Assembly (NCBI GenBank): GCA_023238725.1
Contig: CM041551.1
Location: forward strand, 109,501-173,500
Length of the DNA stretch: 64,000 nucleotides
From: Scortum barcoo
Taxonomy: Eukaryota > Chordata > Actinopteri > Centrarchiformes > Terapontidae
Direction of reading: 5' to 3'
Below the pieces are notes generated by a model. The model did no database searches and was not told where the DNA came from. It worked only from the letters and a program-made list of their open reading frames with translations. The position numbers and the translations under genes were made by a program. Positions 1-11,138 of this stretch are shown in pieces (within the stretch, counting starts at the first letter, position 1; every line of letters starts with the position of its first letter).

Positions 1-420
1 AACCTTAAGATGGTCATAGAAGCAGCAAGACTGAAATACTTTGTGTATTAAGCAAGGCTCAGCTATACCTTCCCTGACATGGGAAAGATATATGCTTCAC
101 AGCTGAAACCTTAAGATGGTCATAGAAGCAGGGAGACTGAAATACTTTGTGTATTGTAAGCACAAGGCAAAGGTATATAAGACAAGGATGTTCAGTCCAA
201 TATATGTTCGCCAGTCTTCGGACTGGGGTGCATCATGGATGTTCACCAGTCTTCGGGCTGGAGTGCATCATTGATGTCCACTGGTCTCCGGACTATGAAC
301 ATCATTTTGCTGTGAATAAACTTTGGCCGTGTTAAACTCTGCAACGATTGGCTCATCTCTTTATCTCAACGAAGCTCATCACAAGACACAAGTCCCCCAA
401 ACAATAACACACAGACATGG
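1..420 (+). repeat. Probable LTR fragment with internal short tandem repeats
   Basis: A block starting AACCTTAAGATGGTCATAG at position 1 is repeated at 107-156. At 207-310 there are about three imperfect copies of a 35-bp unit built around CCAGTCTTCGG and CATCAT. A TATA-like TATATAAG lies near 174, and AATAAA near 315 is followed by a GT/TC-rich stretch. This order (repeats, TATA box, polyadenylation signal) is what an LTR shows, so I read it as the 3' part of a solo or truncated LTR. No flanking gag/pol is present and the left boundary is outside the window. Confidence 0.35.
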
Positions 421-1100
421 TTTTCAAGGAACAAACAACACAGTGCAATGTTATTGTGTCCTAGGAACACTCAAATAAAACTGACCTGTTTCCCTTTACT
501 GGACTCACTTAAATGTAAACCTTGTTAAATCACTAATTAAGCCTATTTTTTTCCCAGGTGGATATTTAAATCTGCATTTAAAATGATTTATTATAATGTT
601 CATAGTAAAATATAATATTTATTATTTATTTTAAGTCTCATATGGCACTTTTTACACACATATATACCACATATATACCACGTATATGCATTCATCACAA
701 ACCACAAACAGCATACCATTCAGTGGTTAAACTGATAAAAGCTACAACAACGCATTATAAGTCAATCAATCAATTATCAGTTAGTCATTTAAATCGATCA
801 GTTTTATTTAAAGCACAGAATCACCATGTAGCATGGTCCCAATACACTTTACAATAAAGTATATTAGGAAAGAAAAAAGTACACAGGAAAGCATACAGCA
901 AGCAAATCACATAATAATGATAAACAAAAAGAACCACATTGGAAAACGTCTGTCACCTCAAAATCCACTCTAGCTTGCACTGTTAACATAGTGAGGAGTC
1001 GCCAGAATGGGCGTTACATGATTACACTCTCATTTTTGTCAGGCATCTAGCTACTGAATTCTGAACAAGCTGAAGGCATCTAGTAGCACAACTAGGAGGA
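421..1100. other. AT-rich intergenic stretch, nothing recognised
   Basis: Low-complexity AT-rich DNA with short repeats of TATATACCACATATATACC near 660-690. I see no coding, RNA or transposon signature. Confidence 0.5.
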
Positions 1101-1785
1101 CAAGAGAAAAAGCCATTAATATAATCCACTCTGGAGGATACAAATGCATGGATTACAGTTTCCGCAACACATGTAATGAAAATAGAATAGGTTGCATTTT
1201 GGAAATATTACTGTTTGACTGTTTTTGGAAATACTATAGCCATCAGTGTTAACATTCAGGTTCGTACCCAAATCACTATATTTATCTGGACCAATAACAA
1301 AAAGCTCTGTTCTTTCAGCAGTTAAAAGGTCATATACAACCATTTTTGATCGATATGCCTCTAAATTTAAGAGTTAGGAGAGATCATTTAGCTTGATAGG
1401 TAACTACAGTTATATATTGTCAGTACAGGCAGTGAAAACTACCACCATATTTGCAAATGATGTCATCAAGAGGAAACAAGCAGATTGGAAAAAGTATTAG
1501 GCCAAGGACTGCTCCTTGAGGTACACCAAACTTGACATCAGAAAGTTCAGAGATTGTGTTGTTGTAACTTACATGTTGAGTTTTGTTTGACAAGTGCAAA
1601 TAAAACCTTGAGGGCACTGTTCTGGGACACAAATATGCTTCTGCAGTAATTAGTAAATTACTGACTACTTTGGTCAAGGCAGTTTTGGTGACATGACAGA
1701 AATTAAAGCTAGATTGTAATTTAAAAAAAAAACAAAAACATTTGGATAAAAGGGCAGCAACAGCCTTCTCTAGTAATTTCAACAT
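1100..1785 (-). mobile_element. L2/CR1-type LINE reverse transcriptase remnant
   Basis: On the minus strand the reading frame from about 1,785 to 1,420 contains the reverse transcriptase segment GVPQGAVLGLILF followed by LDDIICKYGGSFHC, the usual block just before the YADD catalytic motif in L2-type LINEs. A second fragment (1,343-1,116) reads ERTELFVIGPD...DGYSISKNSQT, which matches the segment downstream of YADD in the same family. The two pieces are in order but in different frames and the YADD itself is lost, so this is an old, dead, 5'-truncated copy. Confidence 0.75.
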
Positions 1786-4260
1786 GAACGGAAGATTTAA
1801 AATGAGTCTATAATTGTTATGAATTTGTGTTTAAGCAGTGGGCTGTTGGTTGGTTATACAGCAGACAGTTCCTTAAAAGATTAGACAGTATGGGATTTAA
1901 TATGCACATTGTAGGTTTGGAGGAATTACCAGGCTTTCTGAAAATCTGTGTGAAGAAGTTTTATCTGGTGTGTTTTCTAGTTGTTGGATGAGCGAGAGTC
2001 AGTTTTCATGAGCAAGCAATACAGGAAAAATGTGTAATATCTATAGATCTATAGCGGTGGTGTCAACATGGTGGCAGGTATATGAATCAGGAAAATATGT
2101 CAAATAAGTGATGGCAGTAGACAAGAGCAAACGTCACTATGAAATATAAAATTTAAACCAGGGGTATCAAACTCATTTTCACGCCAGCATTTTATTTCAG
2201 CCAGGTGAGGACTCCTTGAGACGGATTTCGAGCAGTCAGCTGAAGGTAAATCACACATGACCAACATGATGCTTGTTAAATGGTATGCCAACTTCATGTA
2301 ATACCCGAGACAAAAGCTAACGTTAGCTAGCGTTGCTTGCTAATGCTAACCACTACAGTTAATGCTAACCGCTAATGCAGTACAATAGTGGCATAAAGTA
2401 ATTGTTGGTTAAATCAATCATACAAAGTGATTTTCCCCTGTAGTCACCAGCAGCCCTCAGGTGTAGAGCGTTTTATCTGATCCACCTTGCCTTAGTGATG
2501 CTCTGTTTTAATAGTTACTATTAAAGTGCATGTTACAGTACAAAACTCACAATATAACATTGCTGGTTAGGAACATATGTGGTGCAGCTTCATACTATGC
2601 CTGTGTATTTATTTATTGTGGTCTGTTTTGGGGTTATCATCATCTTAGAAAGAGAAAAACAGAAGTTGGGACTTGCTGGTCGTGTCCTGCAGCGGAACAG
2701 CAGGATCAGTATCTGCAGCTGTTACAGCAGGAGAGGACAGGACTAAAGACTGGCCCACTTTTTTTTCCTTCCTATATATTTTGCACATTTATTTTTGATC
2801 AATGAATAGTTATGGATGGAACCAAATGTGTTTGTATCATGGCTGTTCTTGTTAAACATATTCTAATATTTACAACCCTCTGAGGGGGTAATGGCTGTAA
2901 AGATGACCATTATACAGCAGTAAGATCCATATTTAAACCAGGTGAGAACATAGATTGAAATAAACAATGAAATTACAGTTGAGTGGAGAAGTTTGTCAGG
3001 TAGTTACACACTAAAATGACGTGTGACAAACAGTTGCTTTGTTATGTGTCAGCAGACTAATTTGTCTAATCCTCCCTGGTGTTTTCATCTAGTGGAAACG
3101 CAGACAACAAAAGGGTCCCAGGAACCTGTTTAGTTCCTTGAAAATGGTTCCTGGTACTAAAAGTTCCTGGTACTATGGGTGGAAACAAACTATGAGCCTT
3201 GAGTGTGACATCTGTGATTTAAACCATACTGAAAGATAAAATCATTGATATAAAATCACTCACTACAAAGTGATCTACTGTTATCACCTGTCATTACAGC
3301 GAGTTTTTCAATCATTAGTTCATCAGTTCATGGTCATCTCATTGAAGAGTTGTTCTTCCAGTATAATCAAAGCAGATATCTCCACAGGCCATGACTTTCA
3401 TTTCATTCAAGCCAGACACATGTAAAGGCTATTTTCTTGCGTTTTATATCTGTAACTACAGTGATGAGTGCTTCTAAAATATGGGTGACCTACACTTAAT
3501 ACTGTTTATGAATGCATCCTGTGTGACACAGATGCAGGTCCAAAGCTTCTGCTGCTCATGCTACGCCTCCTGTGTAGATATGGTAAAAAATGTAATATAT
3601 GAGGAATAGAGGCATATATGACAAAACACCAACATCTAAACAATAAAAAATAATTTTAAACTGTAAAATATACATTTCTTTCCAACACAATAGCTAGCTA
3701 AAAGAGCCACTAAATTAAATAATTAATTCGAAAATTAATGTAGTATATTTTGAGAAATGGTTGACAGTGGTGTCAAATAAAGAGCTTAAACAAGCAAAAC
3801 CATTACTATCACCCTAATTTCTAACCTAATCCTGAAAGTAACCTCAACTGACCACTGGCTGTCTTCATGAGTCATAGATGATCCAAACGGACCATCTGGC
3901 AGCCTACTTAGGGTGCTGATTAGTCATGGACTCAGCCCCCTGCACCCTGCCCACTCCCCTACTAACTCCTTTGGGTGTCTGTACATACCACCCACATACA
4001 AGCTGTGCACATGACAGCCTCATCTGAGAAGCCTTTGGCCCCAGTCTCAAAAGAGTATCAGCTTGAAAAGATAGAGGCACAACGATATTCTTATTTTTAC
4101 CTTTTTTTTCACCTTTCACAAGCAGGTTTAATACAGGATGAGCGGGAAGTATGGATTAATAAAATTGTTTTGCAATTTCAAGAGTATGCGTAGTTTAAAA
4201 AAACACAAAGTGTTAGAAAAGAATATATACATACATTAAAACTTAGCAGCTCATGCTACA
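1786..4260. other. Intergenic stretch, no gene recognised
   Basis: Mostly unremarkable AT-rich DNA. At 2,164 a single CAGGGGTATCAAACTCATTTTC resembles one end of a hAT-type fish transposon, but no matching opposite end was found. At 2,310-2,380 there are short GCTAACGTTAGC-like repeats. At 2,690-2,750 there is a short glutamine-rich open stretch preceded by a possible acceptor (TCCTGCAG), too short to call a gene. Confidence 0.4.
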
Positions 4261-4905
4261 TACAGTGGTGTGAAAAAGTGTTTGCCCCCTTCCTGATTTC
4301 TTATTTTTTTGCATGTTTGTCACACTTAAATGTTTCAGACCTCTTGGTCAGACCTCCTGGGAAGGTTCACCACGGTTCCATGTTTTCACCATTTCTGGAT
4401 AATGGCTCTCACTGTGGTTCGCTAGAGTCCCAAAGCTTTATAAATAAATGGCTTTATAACCTTTTCCAGACTGATAGATCTCAATTACTTTTTTTCTCAT
4501 TTGTTCCTGAATTTCTTTGCATCTCAGCATGATGTCTATCTTTTGAGGCTCTTTTGGTCTACTTCACTTTGTCAGGCAGGTCCTATTTAAGCAATTTCTT
4601 GATTGAGAACAGGTGTGGCAGTAATCAGGCCTGGGTGTGTCTAGAGAAATTGAACTCAGGTGTGATAAACCACAGTTATGTTTTAACAGGGGGGGCAATA
4701 ACTTTTTCACACAGGGCCATGTAGTTTTGGATTTTCTTTCTCCCTTAATAATAAAAACATATAAAAACTGCATTTTGTATTTACCTTGTGTTGTCTTTGA
4801 CTAATATTTATTTATTTTTTGATGATCTGAAACATTTAAGTGTGACAAACATGCAAAAAAAATAAGAAATCAGATAGGGGTCAAACACTTTTTCACACCA
4901 CTGTA
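4261..4905. mobile_element. Non-autonomous Tc1/mariner-like element with long inverted repeats
   Basis: The element starts TA-CAGTGGTGTGAAAAAGTG and ends with the inverted complement CACTTTTTCACACCACTG-TA. The inverted repeat extends inward for about 70 bp (TTTGCATGTTTGTCACACTTAAATG near 4,308-4,333 and its complement near 4,833-4,858). TA dinucleotides flank both ends, as expected for Tc1/mariner target duplication. The interior has no intact transposase frame. Total length is about 645 bp. Confidence 0.8.
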
Positions 4906-6053
4906 TAAAATGCTCTGTCATGTCATGAAAATTGTTCATTTAATTCATAGAAAATTAACTGACAAGTACATCTTTATTACACACATTTTATGTTCAGGTG
5001 TGTTTCTATACTGGTCATCAGCAGATGTTTGTGGCATAATTTTCACTAGCATGTCCTCTATTTTTTAAATATCAACTCATTTCAGGTCCCTTGACTTCCT
5101 GCCCTTGTATATAGTCGGTGTCTTCCTCTGTCTTGTTGCCAGATCATCTTGTTTCGTCTTGACATTGAGCCTATCTTGTCTGATGCCTTGTCAAGCCTGT
5201 ATTGTAAGAGGTCTTGCAATTCAAATTAAATTACATCTTAAACTGTTTCAAGATTTCAAGATTTCAAGAATTTATTGTCATTACACAACAATTTACATCA
5301 GCAATCATTGGTAATGAAATTCTTAAATCCCAGGCTCTCCTAACAATGCTTAAAAAAATATTAACAGCAATAGAGGCTGTCAACAAGAAAAGTAAAAAAA
5401 AGATAATTTAAAAAATAAAAATATAAAATAAAATTTAAGATAAATTTAAGATAAATAATAAATAATAACTGTCTGATCCTGTGTGAGTGTCCTGCATTTG
5501 GGTGCATCTGCTCTGAGCCTCGTGCGTTATAAAATGTTTCCAAATTGATGTTGTTTGTCCTCATGAACTAGATGCTGGAAGAGACCAAGCAAGATATGAA
5601 CACAGCAGAGAGCAAATAAATACACATCAAAGTAACTGCTGACATGGAGCCCAAGCATCTACCACGGTTGATAAGGTGAATACTTTAGAAATGGAGCAGC
5701 AAAGCCCAGCAAATCAGGCTCTGGTTAGAGCACTGCAGGGGACTATGAAAAGTTAAAAGATTGTGATTTACCACCACAGTCAGAGTTCCTCACTATAGGA
5801 TTTATACATTGTGTTTGTAGATGTGTGCAATTTCATATCTCCCATTTCATAAACTAAAGATGAACATGTACAGGGATATGGGCTCACTGCTGTTTAAATG
5901 GTTTAACTGCTTTCATTTCCTTTTCATTTCAGTTGAGGGGTGATGGCTCAACTGACAAGAGAAAATGGTTCTGTAATTGTTTGTTTCTAATGTTAGTTAG
6001 CACTTTTACATCACTGTGGCAAAGAGGAAACATAGATTGTCAATCATACAAAT
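4906..6053. other. Intergenic stretch with one LINE 3'-tail fragment
   Basis: The only recognisable item is at about 5,245-5,345 (listed separately). The rest shows no coding signal. A poly-A/AT-rich run lies at 5,390-5,470. Confidence 0.4.
5245..5345 (-). repeat. LINE/SINE 3'-tail fragment (TTGAAATC-type tail), minus strand
   Basis: The sequence reads as three copies of a CAAGATTT unit, then CAAGAATTTATTGTCATTAC and GAAATTCTTAAATC. It is the reverse complement of the tail at about 46,915-47,010 that ends the LINE there, so it is a 3'-end fragment of the same family lying on the minus strand. Confidence 0.65.
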
Positions 6054-7304
6054 GTCTATACCAGGGGTCGGCAACCCACGGCTCCAGAGCTGCATGCGGC
6101 TCTTTCATCCCTCTGCCATGGCTCTTTGTGGGTCGCACCCTGTATGCATGACCTGCTGCCACCAGGCAAGTTACGTTTTTTGAGATTTTAGACCCTCTGT
6201 AAGCTAACCATAGATAAATCCAAAAAAATAAAAGTTTCTGATGAAAATAGAACGTTTAATGCTGCATGGACAGATTCATTTGCTTTCACTGCTGACAAGG
6301 CTGGTTTACCTGTAGGCTATGCCTCATGTGTAGCGAAAAATTAGCAAGATCAAAGTGACGTCTTACAGCCCTGATATGGAGACGTTGTGCCTTTCTCCAT
6401 TGCTTTCACATTAACCATGTGAAAGAAATCATTTAATGTCTATTATTTTTGCAAATATATTGTTGCGTCCCGCAAAAGAGCCTTTGATGCTGCAGATTTA
6501 TTGGGAACCATACACTGGTTGCTGTTACACCAAAACAACAAAAGCCCCTCTTCAGTAATTCGCACACATACATGTGTAGCTCTAACTTCACACACCATCT
6601 GCTCTCTCGCTTCGCTCCTGTACCCGAACGTGGAGCACACAGGTGACTCGCGACCAATCAGGGACTGCTCTCCCACACACTTACAGACACTGGCTGCACA
6701 GCTAACTGTCAATCAGAACCGTGATGCATTTACTCGCACACCGTAAATCTCATAACACAACACAACATGTTACTCATTTGAACTCTTTACAACAAAACAC
6801 ATTATAACAGTCAAACATGAACATTTCACCCAGTGCGTTACAATATATTTTTATATTGGACCCTGAACTGATAGTTGCTGAGGAGATAAAAGAATAATGA
6901 CACACCGAAGTAGACTTAAATCATAAAAATATAAACTGGAATTTTTGGTTTGCTCTTTTTATTTAAAGTGAATATGCTGCAGCTGGATGATTTTAGTTGG
7001 TGCGGGCTGATTTTTTAAAATGACAGAAATACGAGAAGGACTCAAACAGGCCTGCATTGTATATTTTATTTGAAAGTTAACTTAAACGTGCCAGTGTCTT
7101 ACTTTCTAGAGTTTAAAATAATTTTTTTCTTCTTTTTCTCTTTTTAGTTCTTTGATTTCATAAATGCCACAAGCTATAGTTCTTATACATAAGGGTATTA
7201 AAACTATAACTATAACTGTGTTTCATTTTAGGGGTAGGTTTTGCGGCTCCCAGTGGCTTTTGTTCTCTGGGAAACGGGAAAGGTTGCTGACCCCTGGTCT
7301 ATAG
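6054..7304. mobile_element. Non-autonomous hAT-type element with 8-bp target duplication
   Basis: The left end is CAGGGGTCGGCAACC (from 6,062) and the right end is its inverted complement GGTTGCTGACCCCTG (to 7,296), with one mismatch. Directly outside lie GTCTATAC (6,054-6,061) and GTCTATAG (7,297-7,304), an 8-bp target duplication with one change, diagnostic of hAT insertions. The 1,235-bp interior contains no transposase reading frame of convincing length, so it would depend on an autonomous relative. Both ends carry extra sequence typical of fish hAT repeats (CGGCTCC and TGCGGCTC-type blocks). Confidence 0.88.
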
Positions 7305-8655
7305 ATTATTGAAATTTGGCTTGTTTTATTGTGATGAAGCTATGCTGACGTAAAGATTTTAATGTGCTATATACTTACGTAGCAATAGAGGGAGAAATAC
7401 AAATTGTAGCTTAGAATGAACATGTTTAGTTGGTCTTTTCCCTCATTTTAAAATGCCATTTTGTAATGAAGGGTAAGTGTTAATGCAGTAAGATTACTAT
7501 TCACATCAGAGGTAACTACTCCTGATTTCGCCTATTGCAGGTCACTATAATCAGTGTGGAGTGTTACGTCCCTATGTGGTCTAGGGTGGAGAGAGGAACA
7601 TACACCGGTGTAATGGGCAGATATTTTGCCGTTTATTTGTTAACAGCTCACCGTTCATACAATAACACAGGATACGGTGGAGGGGAACACCAAACAACCA
7701 AACAAAATGAAACAAATCCCACTCTAACAAAAACTCACAGCAAAAGCTGGCAACACTCCATAGGTAAAGAAAATAGGGACAAAAAAAACAAATAATCAAT
7801 AGACTAAATGAAACAGTAGCCGATGGCCCAATAACAAAGAAACAAAAAAACAGAAAACACGAGAGGGGTAACAGAACCACCTTGCCCAGTCCCAGAATCT
7901 GTAAGTGGTACCCACACCGCTGGTACATCACAATGAGTCTCTAAAACACACACACACAAAGCCGCAACACGGAGCACCGATGGCAAGCTGATCTCAGAAT
8001 GTCACAGCCGCGCCGGGTGTGGGCAGGAGCTGTCTTTTCAAAACTCCCGGCTCCGGGTGGGTTGGCTGACGGGACCGGAGATGTCAGAGCGAAAGGAGGA
8101 GGTAGAAACCGGATTGGGTCCACCTGGGAGCTCTCGACCAATCCTGTGAAGAGGAGACTGGACCACCTGTGAACCAAATTCAATTACTGGTTGTCGTGCT
8201 CGTGTCCCAGCAAATGATATGGGCTTGATATGGTAGAAAATTTTTATTTTTTATTCATGGCCCAAATCCATGACAACCCTGAGCTGGAACCAGGAGACAG
8301 AGCCGAACCTACTTCTCCATGGTTCCACTAGAGCAGGTACTGTTGTGGAAAAATATATTTTGTACTTGGAAATAAAGAGAATTGATCCGAACCAGAGTGT
8401 CTTTTATATTTTAATGTATTCTTGCAAGAAGGTGAGCTGTCAGACAACCGAGTGTGTTGCTCAGCTGGATGAGGAACTCACAAGCGATAACAGAAAAAGC
8501 ACAGATATTTATAATGGCGATACAAACAAAGGAAAGGTAGGGGAAGGGAGGGAGTGTGAGGTCTTGTCAACCCTTCTAGTAGATAGTTTCAGGGTTACAT
8601 CGTCTTCGTGCGTTAAAGGGAGTCTGGCAGACAGATGGTTAATTAGAATATTGTA
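7305..8655. other. Intergenic stretch, origin unclear
   Basis: No recognisable gene. A stretch from about 7,540 to 8,170 has long but unconvincing open frames on both strands and a short CA repeat near 7,947. It could be outer sequence of the virus-like element that begins by 8,656 or an unnamed repeat; I cannot tell which. Confidence 0.3.
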
Positions 8656-8875
8656 GACACCCCTCCGAAATTTCTGTCTCAATCGTAAAGCCATTAAGGA
8701 GTAAAACAAGGTCTCTCATCCCGTGAGAAAGTGTGCATCCCTCCAAAGACAGACACAGATGCCTCATCGAACTTTAAGCATTCGTTGTAAAGGGGTCAAA
8801 CAATCATTTCCATTAACATGAGAGTGACAAAGACAAAACATTCAGATTAATAACCTACGCACACGCAGCAACGCT
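8656..8875 (+). repeat. 220-bp direct repeat, copy 1 (virus-element left flank)
   Basis: Starts GACACCCCTCCGAAATTTC and ends at the ACGCAGCAACGCT motif. It is matched by 9,219-9,438 with only scattered substitutions. It ends with an AT-rich ATTAATAA (about 8,846-8,853), a possible TATA box, about 60 nt before the ATG at 8,911. Confidence 0.9.
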
Positions 8876-8972
8876 CACAGCGCGGGTGCAAAGACGGAAG
8901 CGGGACCAAAATGACAAAGAATATGAGCACCCCATCTCCAGCCAGCTTTCCAAAAATCATCAGCGAGACCCC
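8855..8972 (+). repeat. Inverted flank repeat, left copy
   Basis: About 115 bp, including CGCGGGTGCAAAGAC and the first 20 or so codons from ATG 8,911, is repeated in inverted orientation at 19,708-19,825 with only a few mismatches. Identity fades into the coding part after GAGACCCC. It therefore duplicates a leader plus first exon rather than a simple terminal repeat. Confidence 0.9.
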
Positions 8973-9078
8973 GCCATCGTCCGCGGTGCCTCGGCCGATA
9001 TCACCGGTGCTCCTAAGAAGAGAATTCTCCACGTGCGTCGGCTACAGGCAGAAGCCAGAGCCCGATACTCCTCAATAA
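8911..9078 (+). pseudogene. 55-residue frame sharing its N-terminus with the right-end gene
   Basis: ATG at 8,911 opens a 55-codon frame ending TAA at 9,076-9,078. Its first 21 residues begin MTKNMSTPSPASF, identical to those of the minus-strand gene starting at 19,769. After that point the two diverge at protein level while the DNA is still partly alignable. The most likely reading is a truncated duplicate of the right-block first gene, created when its 5' end was copied to the left flank. It could alternatively be a first exon spliced further downstream. There is no recognised domain; it is rich in Ser, Pro and Thr. Confidence 0.45.
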
Positions 9079-9218
9079 AGTCACAAGACTGCAATGAGAA
9101 AAAACACACACACACACAAACTTTCAGCATCTGTTGTAAAAGCACTTTAGATCCTCTGTTTGGTCATTCATAAATTCATACCCACCTATTGACCTCGTGA
9201 GACTGTAAGGAGGAAGCA

Positions 9219-9438
9219 GACACCCCTCTGAAATTTCTGTCTTAATCGTAAAGCCATTAAGGAGTAAAACAAGGTCTCTCACCCCATGAGAAAGTGTGCA
9301 TCCCTCCAAAAACAGACACAGATGCCTCATCGAACTTTAAGCATCCGTCGTAAAGGGGTCAAACGATCATTCCCATTAACATGAGCCTGACAAAGACAAA
9401 ACATTCAGATTAATAACCTACGCAAACGCAGCAATGCT
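9219..9438 (+). repeat. 220-bp direct repeat, copy 2 (virus-element left flank)
   Basis: Second copy of the 8,656-8,875 unit in the same orientation, starting 563 bp downstream. It forms the upstream region of the spliced gene starting at 9,506. A TATA-like CTTAAAAAC follows at about 9,437-9,445. Confidence 0.9.
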
Positions 9439-9445
9439 TAAAAAC
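9437..9445 (+). promoter_or_regulatory. TATA-like element before the left spliced gene
   Basis: CTTAAAAAC directly follows direct-repeat copy 2 and sits about 65 nt before ATG 9,506, matching the position of the TATA-like element at the right end (19,836-19,844, about 70 nt from its ATG). Confidence 0.4.
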
Positions 9446-9505
9446 CCACGGCTCAGGTGTACAGACACAGAAGCAAACCAGGAGAGAAGAACCAAGAAGA
9501 AGAAC

Positions 9506-11092
9506 ATGAGCAACTTCAACAACCCATCACCAACTATTCCACCCAGTGCATTCCCTGATGAAGAACCTACATATCCTGGTAGGTAGTAATTTCGCCTCCT
9601 ATATTTGTTATTTAAACAGTATTGTATAGTAATGAGAATTCATTCATCCAGCAACGTGTTTTTCTCTTTCATTTAAAGTGACAGGCGGTGAATTTGAAGA
9701 TATCAACTTGACACAGACGGATATCGGTGAGCCTTTTATGTTTAAAGTTTATTCTGTTTAAAGTTTATTCTGTTTAAAGTTTATTCTGTTTAAATTGTAT
9801 TCTGTTTAAAATGCCATCTCCAACAACTCTGCAAATAAACTACTTACAGATCTGGTGGCTTCCTCGACTCGTCTCGTTCGAGCTGAAGGTTGATGCGGCG
9901 GCCTCTCCCCCGGACAACACCCGACCCAGAGTCAACCGGCTGCGGCTTAACAGGCCTCCCACCCTGGGACAAAGCTCCGGCAGCAGGCGCACGGCGGCAT
10001 CTCCCCCAGTAAACCCCACATCCGGGCCTACCGTCCGGGTAGAAAGCTCCGGCATCAGGCGCGCGGCGGCAGCATCTCCCCCAGCAAACACCCGTCATAA
10101 ACCCAATCAGTCGCGGGTTCACAGGCCTTCCACCCGGGGACAAAGCTCCGGGGGCAGGCAGGGCGTCGGTCCCTCATTTTGCCGAGCATTCAGCGAGGAG
10201 AGCAGCCATCGGTGAGTGAGGCTCATTTTACCGCCGCAGAAATTCAAGTAGACCAAAACATCCGGCAACACGCCGACCCTGCTGCAAGCGGCTCCTCCCG
10301 CTGTGACACGTTTCCGGTTAGTCAGGTTAAAAGCGAGGCGCTCTGTGCAGGAAACTATTCTGTGAATCAGCATAGGCCTGAAAGTTTAAAGCGCCCTCTG
10401 AGGTCAGGGGGAGAATTGGCCGTTTTTGACTATTTGCTTTGTCTTGTCTAAAATCACACGCTGTGGAACATGTATAATGACCCATTTGTATCACTTACAA
10501 TGCACCTACAACTTAAGCAAAGTTATTCACAATAAAAATGCAGGCATTACCTTTGTACAACAAGGCCGTTTTTATCCACAGCCAGCATATTTATATGATA
10601 AAAATGTTCAATCTATAGATTTATGTTATTCTTATTCTTAATTTTCTTATTTCAGATCCTATCACCTCATCTCCCCCCAGAGCTAGGAGAAGCAGTGGGA
10701 CTCAGATGTCTGGAAACGGTATGTATGTATGTATGTATGTATACATATGTACGTATGTATGTATATCCTGGTGAAATGTTGATGCTTATTGTTTTTTTCT
10801 ATTAACATGCATAGCATCCAACCTCATAGTAGAGAGAGGGACCCTTCCAGCCAGACAAAACGGTAAGCATCTTGGCTGAAAAGCATCTTGGGCATATACA
10901 TATGAAAAAAAAGAAAAGAGAGTAAGCATATATATACATTATATTCATTACAATACAACTTTGTCTTATCCAGGGGACGATTCAACAGCTTCTCACCCGT
11001 CAACCAACAACGACTTGACGAAAGAGTGGATCTCATCCTACAAACACTCCGGAACCTCTCCTCCTCTGTGTGTGTTCTTCTCAGAGAATTAG
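9506..11092 (+). CDS. Predicted six-exon small viral gene, function unknown
   Basis: ATG at 9,506 lies about 65 nt downstream of a TATA-like element. I predict exons at 9,506-9,578, 9,679-9,726, 9,850-9,888, 10,656-10,718, 10,815-10,862 and 10,974 to a stop at 11,090-11,092. Each junction has GT and AG, every internal exon is a multiple of three (48, 39, 63, 48 nt), and every intron is phase 1, so the frame is kept throughout or if any internal exon is skipped. The N-terminus is Ser/Pro/Thr-rich (MSNFNNPSPTIPPS), in the same style as the right-end gene. In the last exon another frame, ending TGA at 11,095-11,097, reads as a more regular amphipathic helix (QQRLDERVDLILQTL), so a one- or two-base slip at the run of G at its start is possible. 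No homologous family recognised. Being first in the left block next to the promoter suggests an early or regulatory product; this is inference. Confidence 0.5.
9890..10215 (+). repeat. CpG-rich tandem repeat region within the left spliced gene
   Basis: Three degenerate copies of a 75-100-bp GC-rich unit, marked by GCGGC-TCTCCCCC, then GGGACAAAGCTCCGG and CAGGCG. It is strikingly CpG-rich inside otherwise AT-rich DNA. One frame (from about 9,811) stays open through all copies and gives a repeated SPP-N...R...QSSG pattern, so a Pro/Ser/Arg-rich peptide is possible. In the splice model above this region falls in intron 3. Both strands are open here, which is common in GC-rich DNA and weak evidence for coding. 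Confidence 0.6.
10719..10770. repeat. GTAT microsatellite
   Basis: Run of GTAT units (about 10,719-10,768) starting right at the predicted donor of exon 4 of the spliced gene. Confidence 0.85.
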
Positions 11093-11138
11093 TGTGAGTG
11101 TTATTTCTGTGCCATGTAAAACGGTGTGACATATCAAT

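Noticed and set aside
2164..2185. CAGGGGTATCAAACTC, a hAT-like transposon tip
   Set aside because: No matching inverted end or 8-bp duplication could be located nearby.
2640..2800. Glutamine-rich open stretch (EQQDQYLQLLQQERTGL) after a possible acceptor
   Set aside because: Only one short piece, no donor that keeps a frame, no neighbouring exon and no family recognised.
8350..8400. Peptide similarity between 8,350-8,400 (YLEIKRIDPN) and 49,500-49,545 (WLEIKRIDKN) with mostly synonymous DNA changes
   Set aside because: The match is only about ten residues. Chance matches of this length are expected over six frames of 64 kb, and neither flank looks coding.
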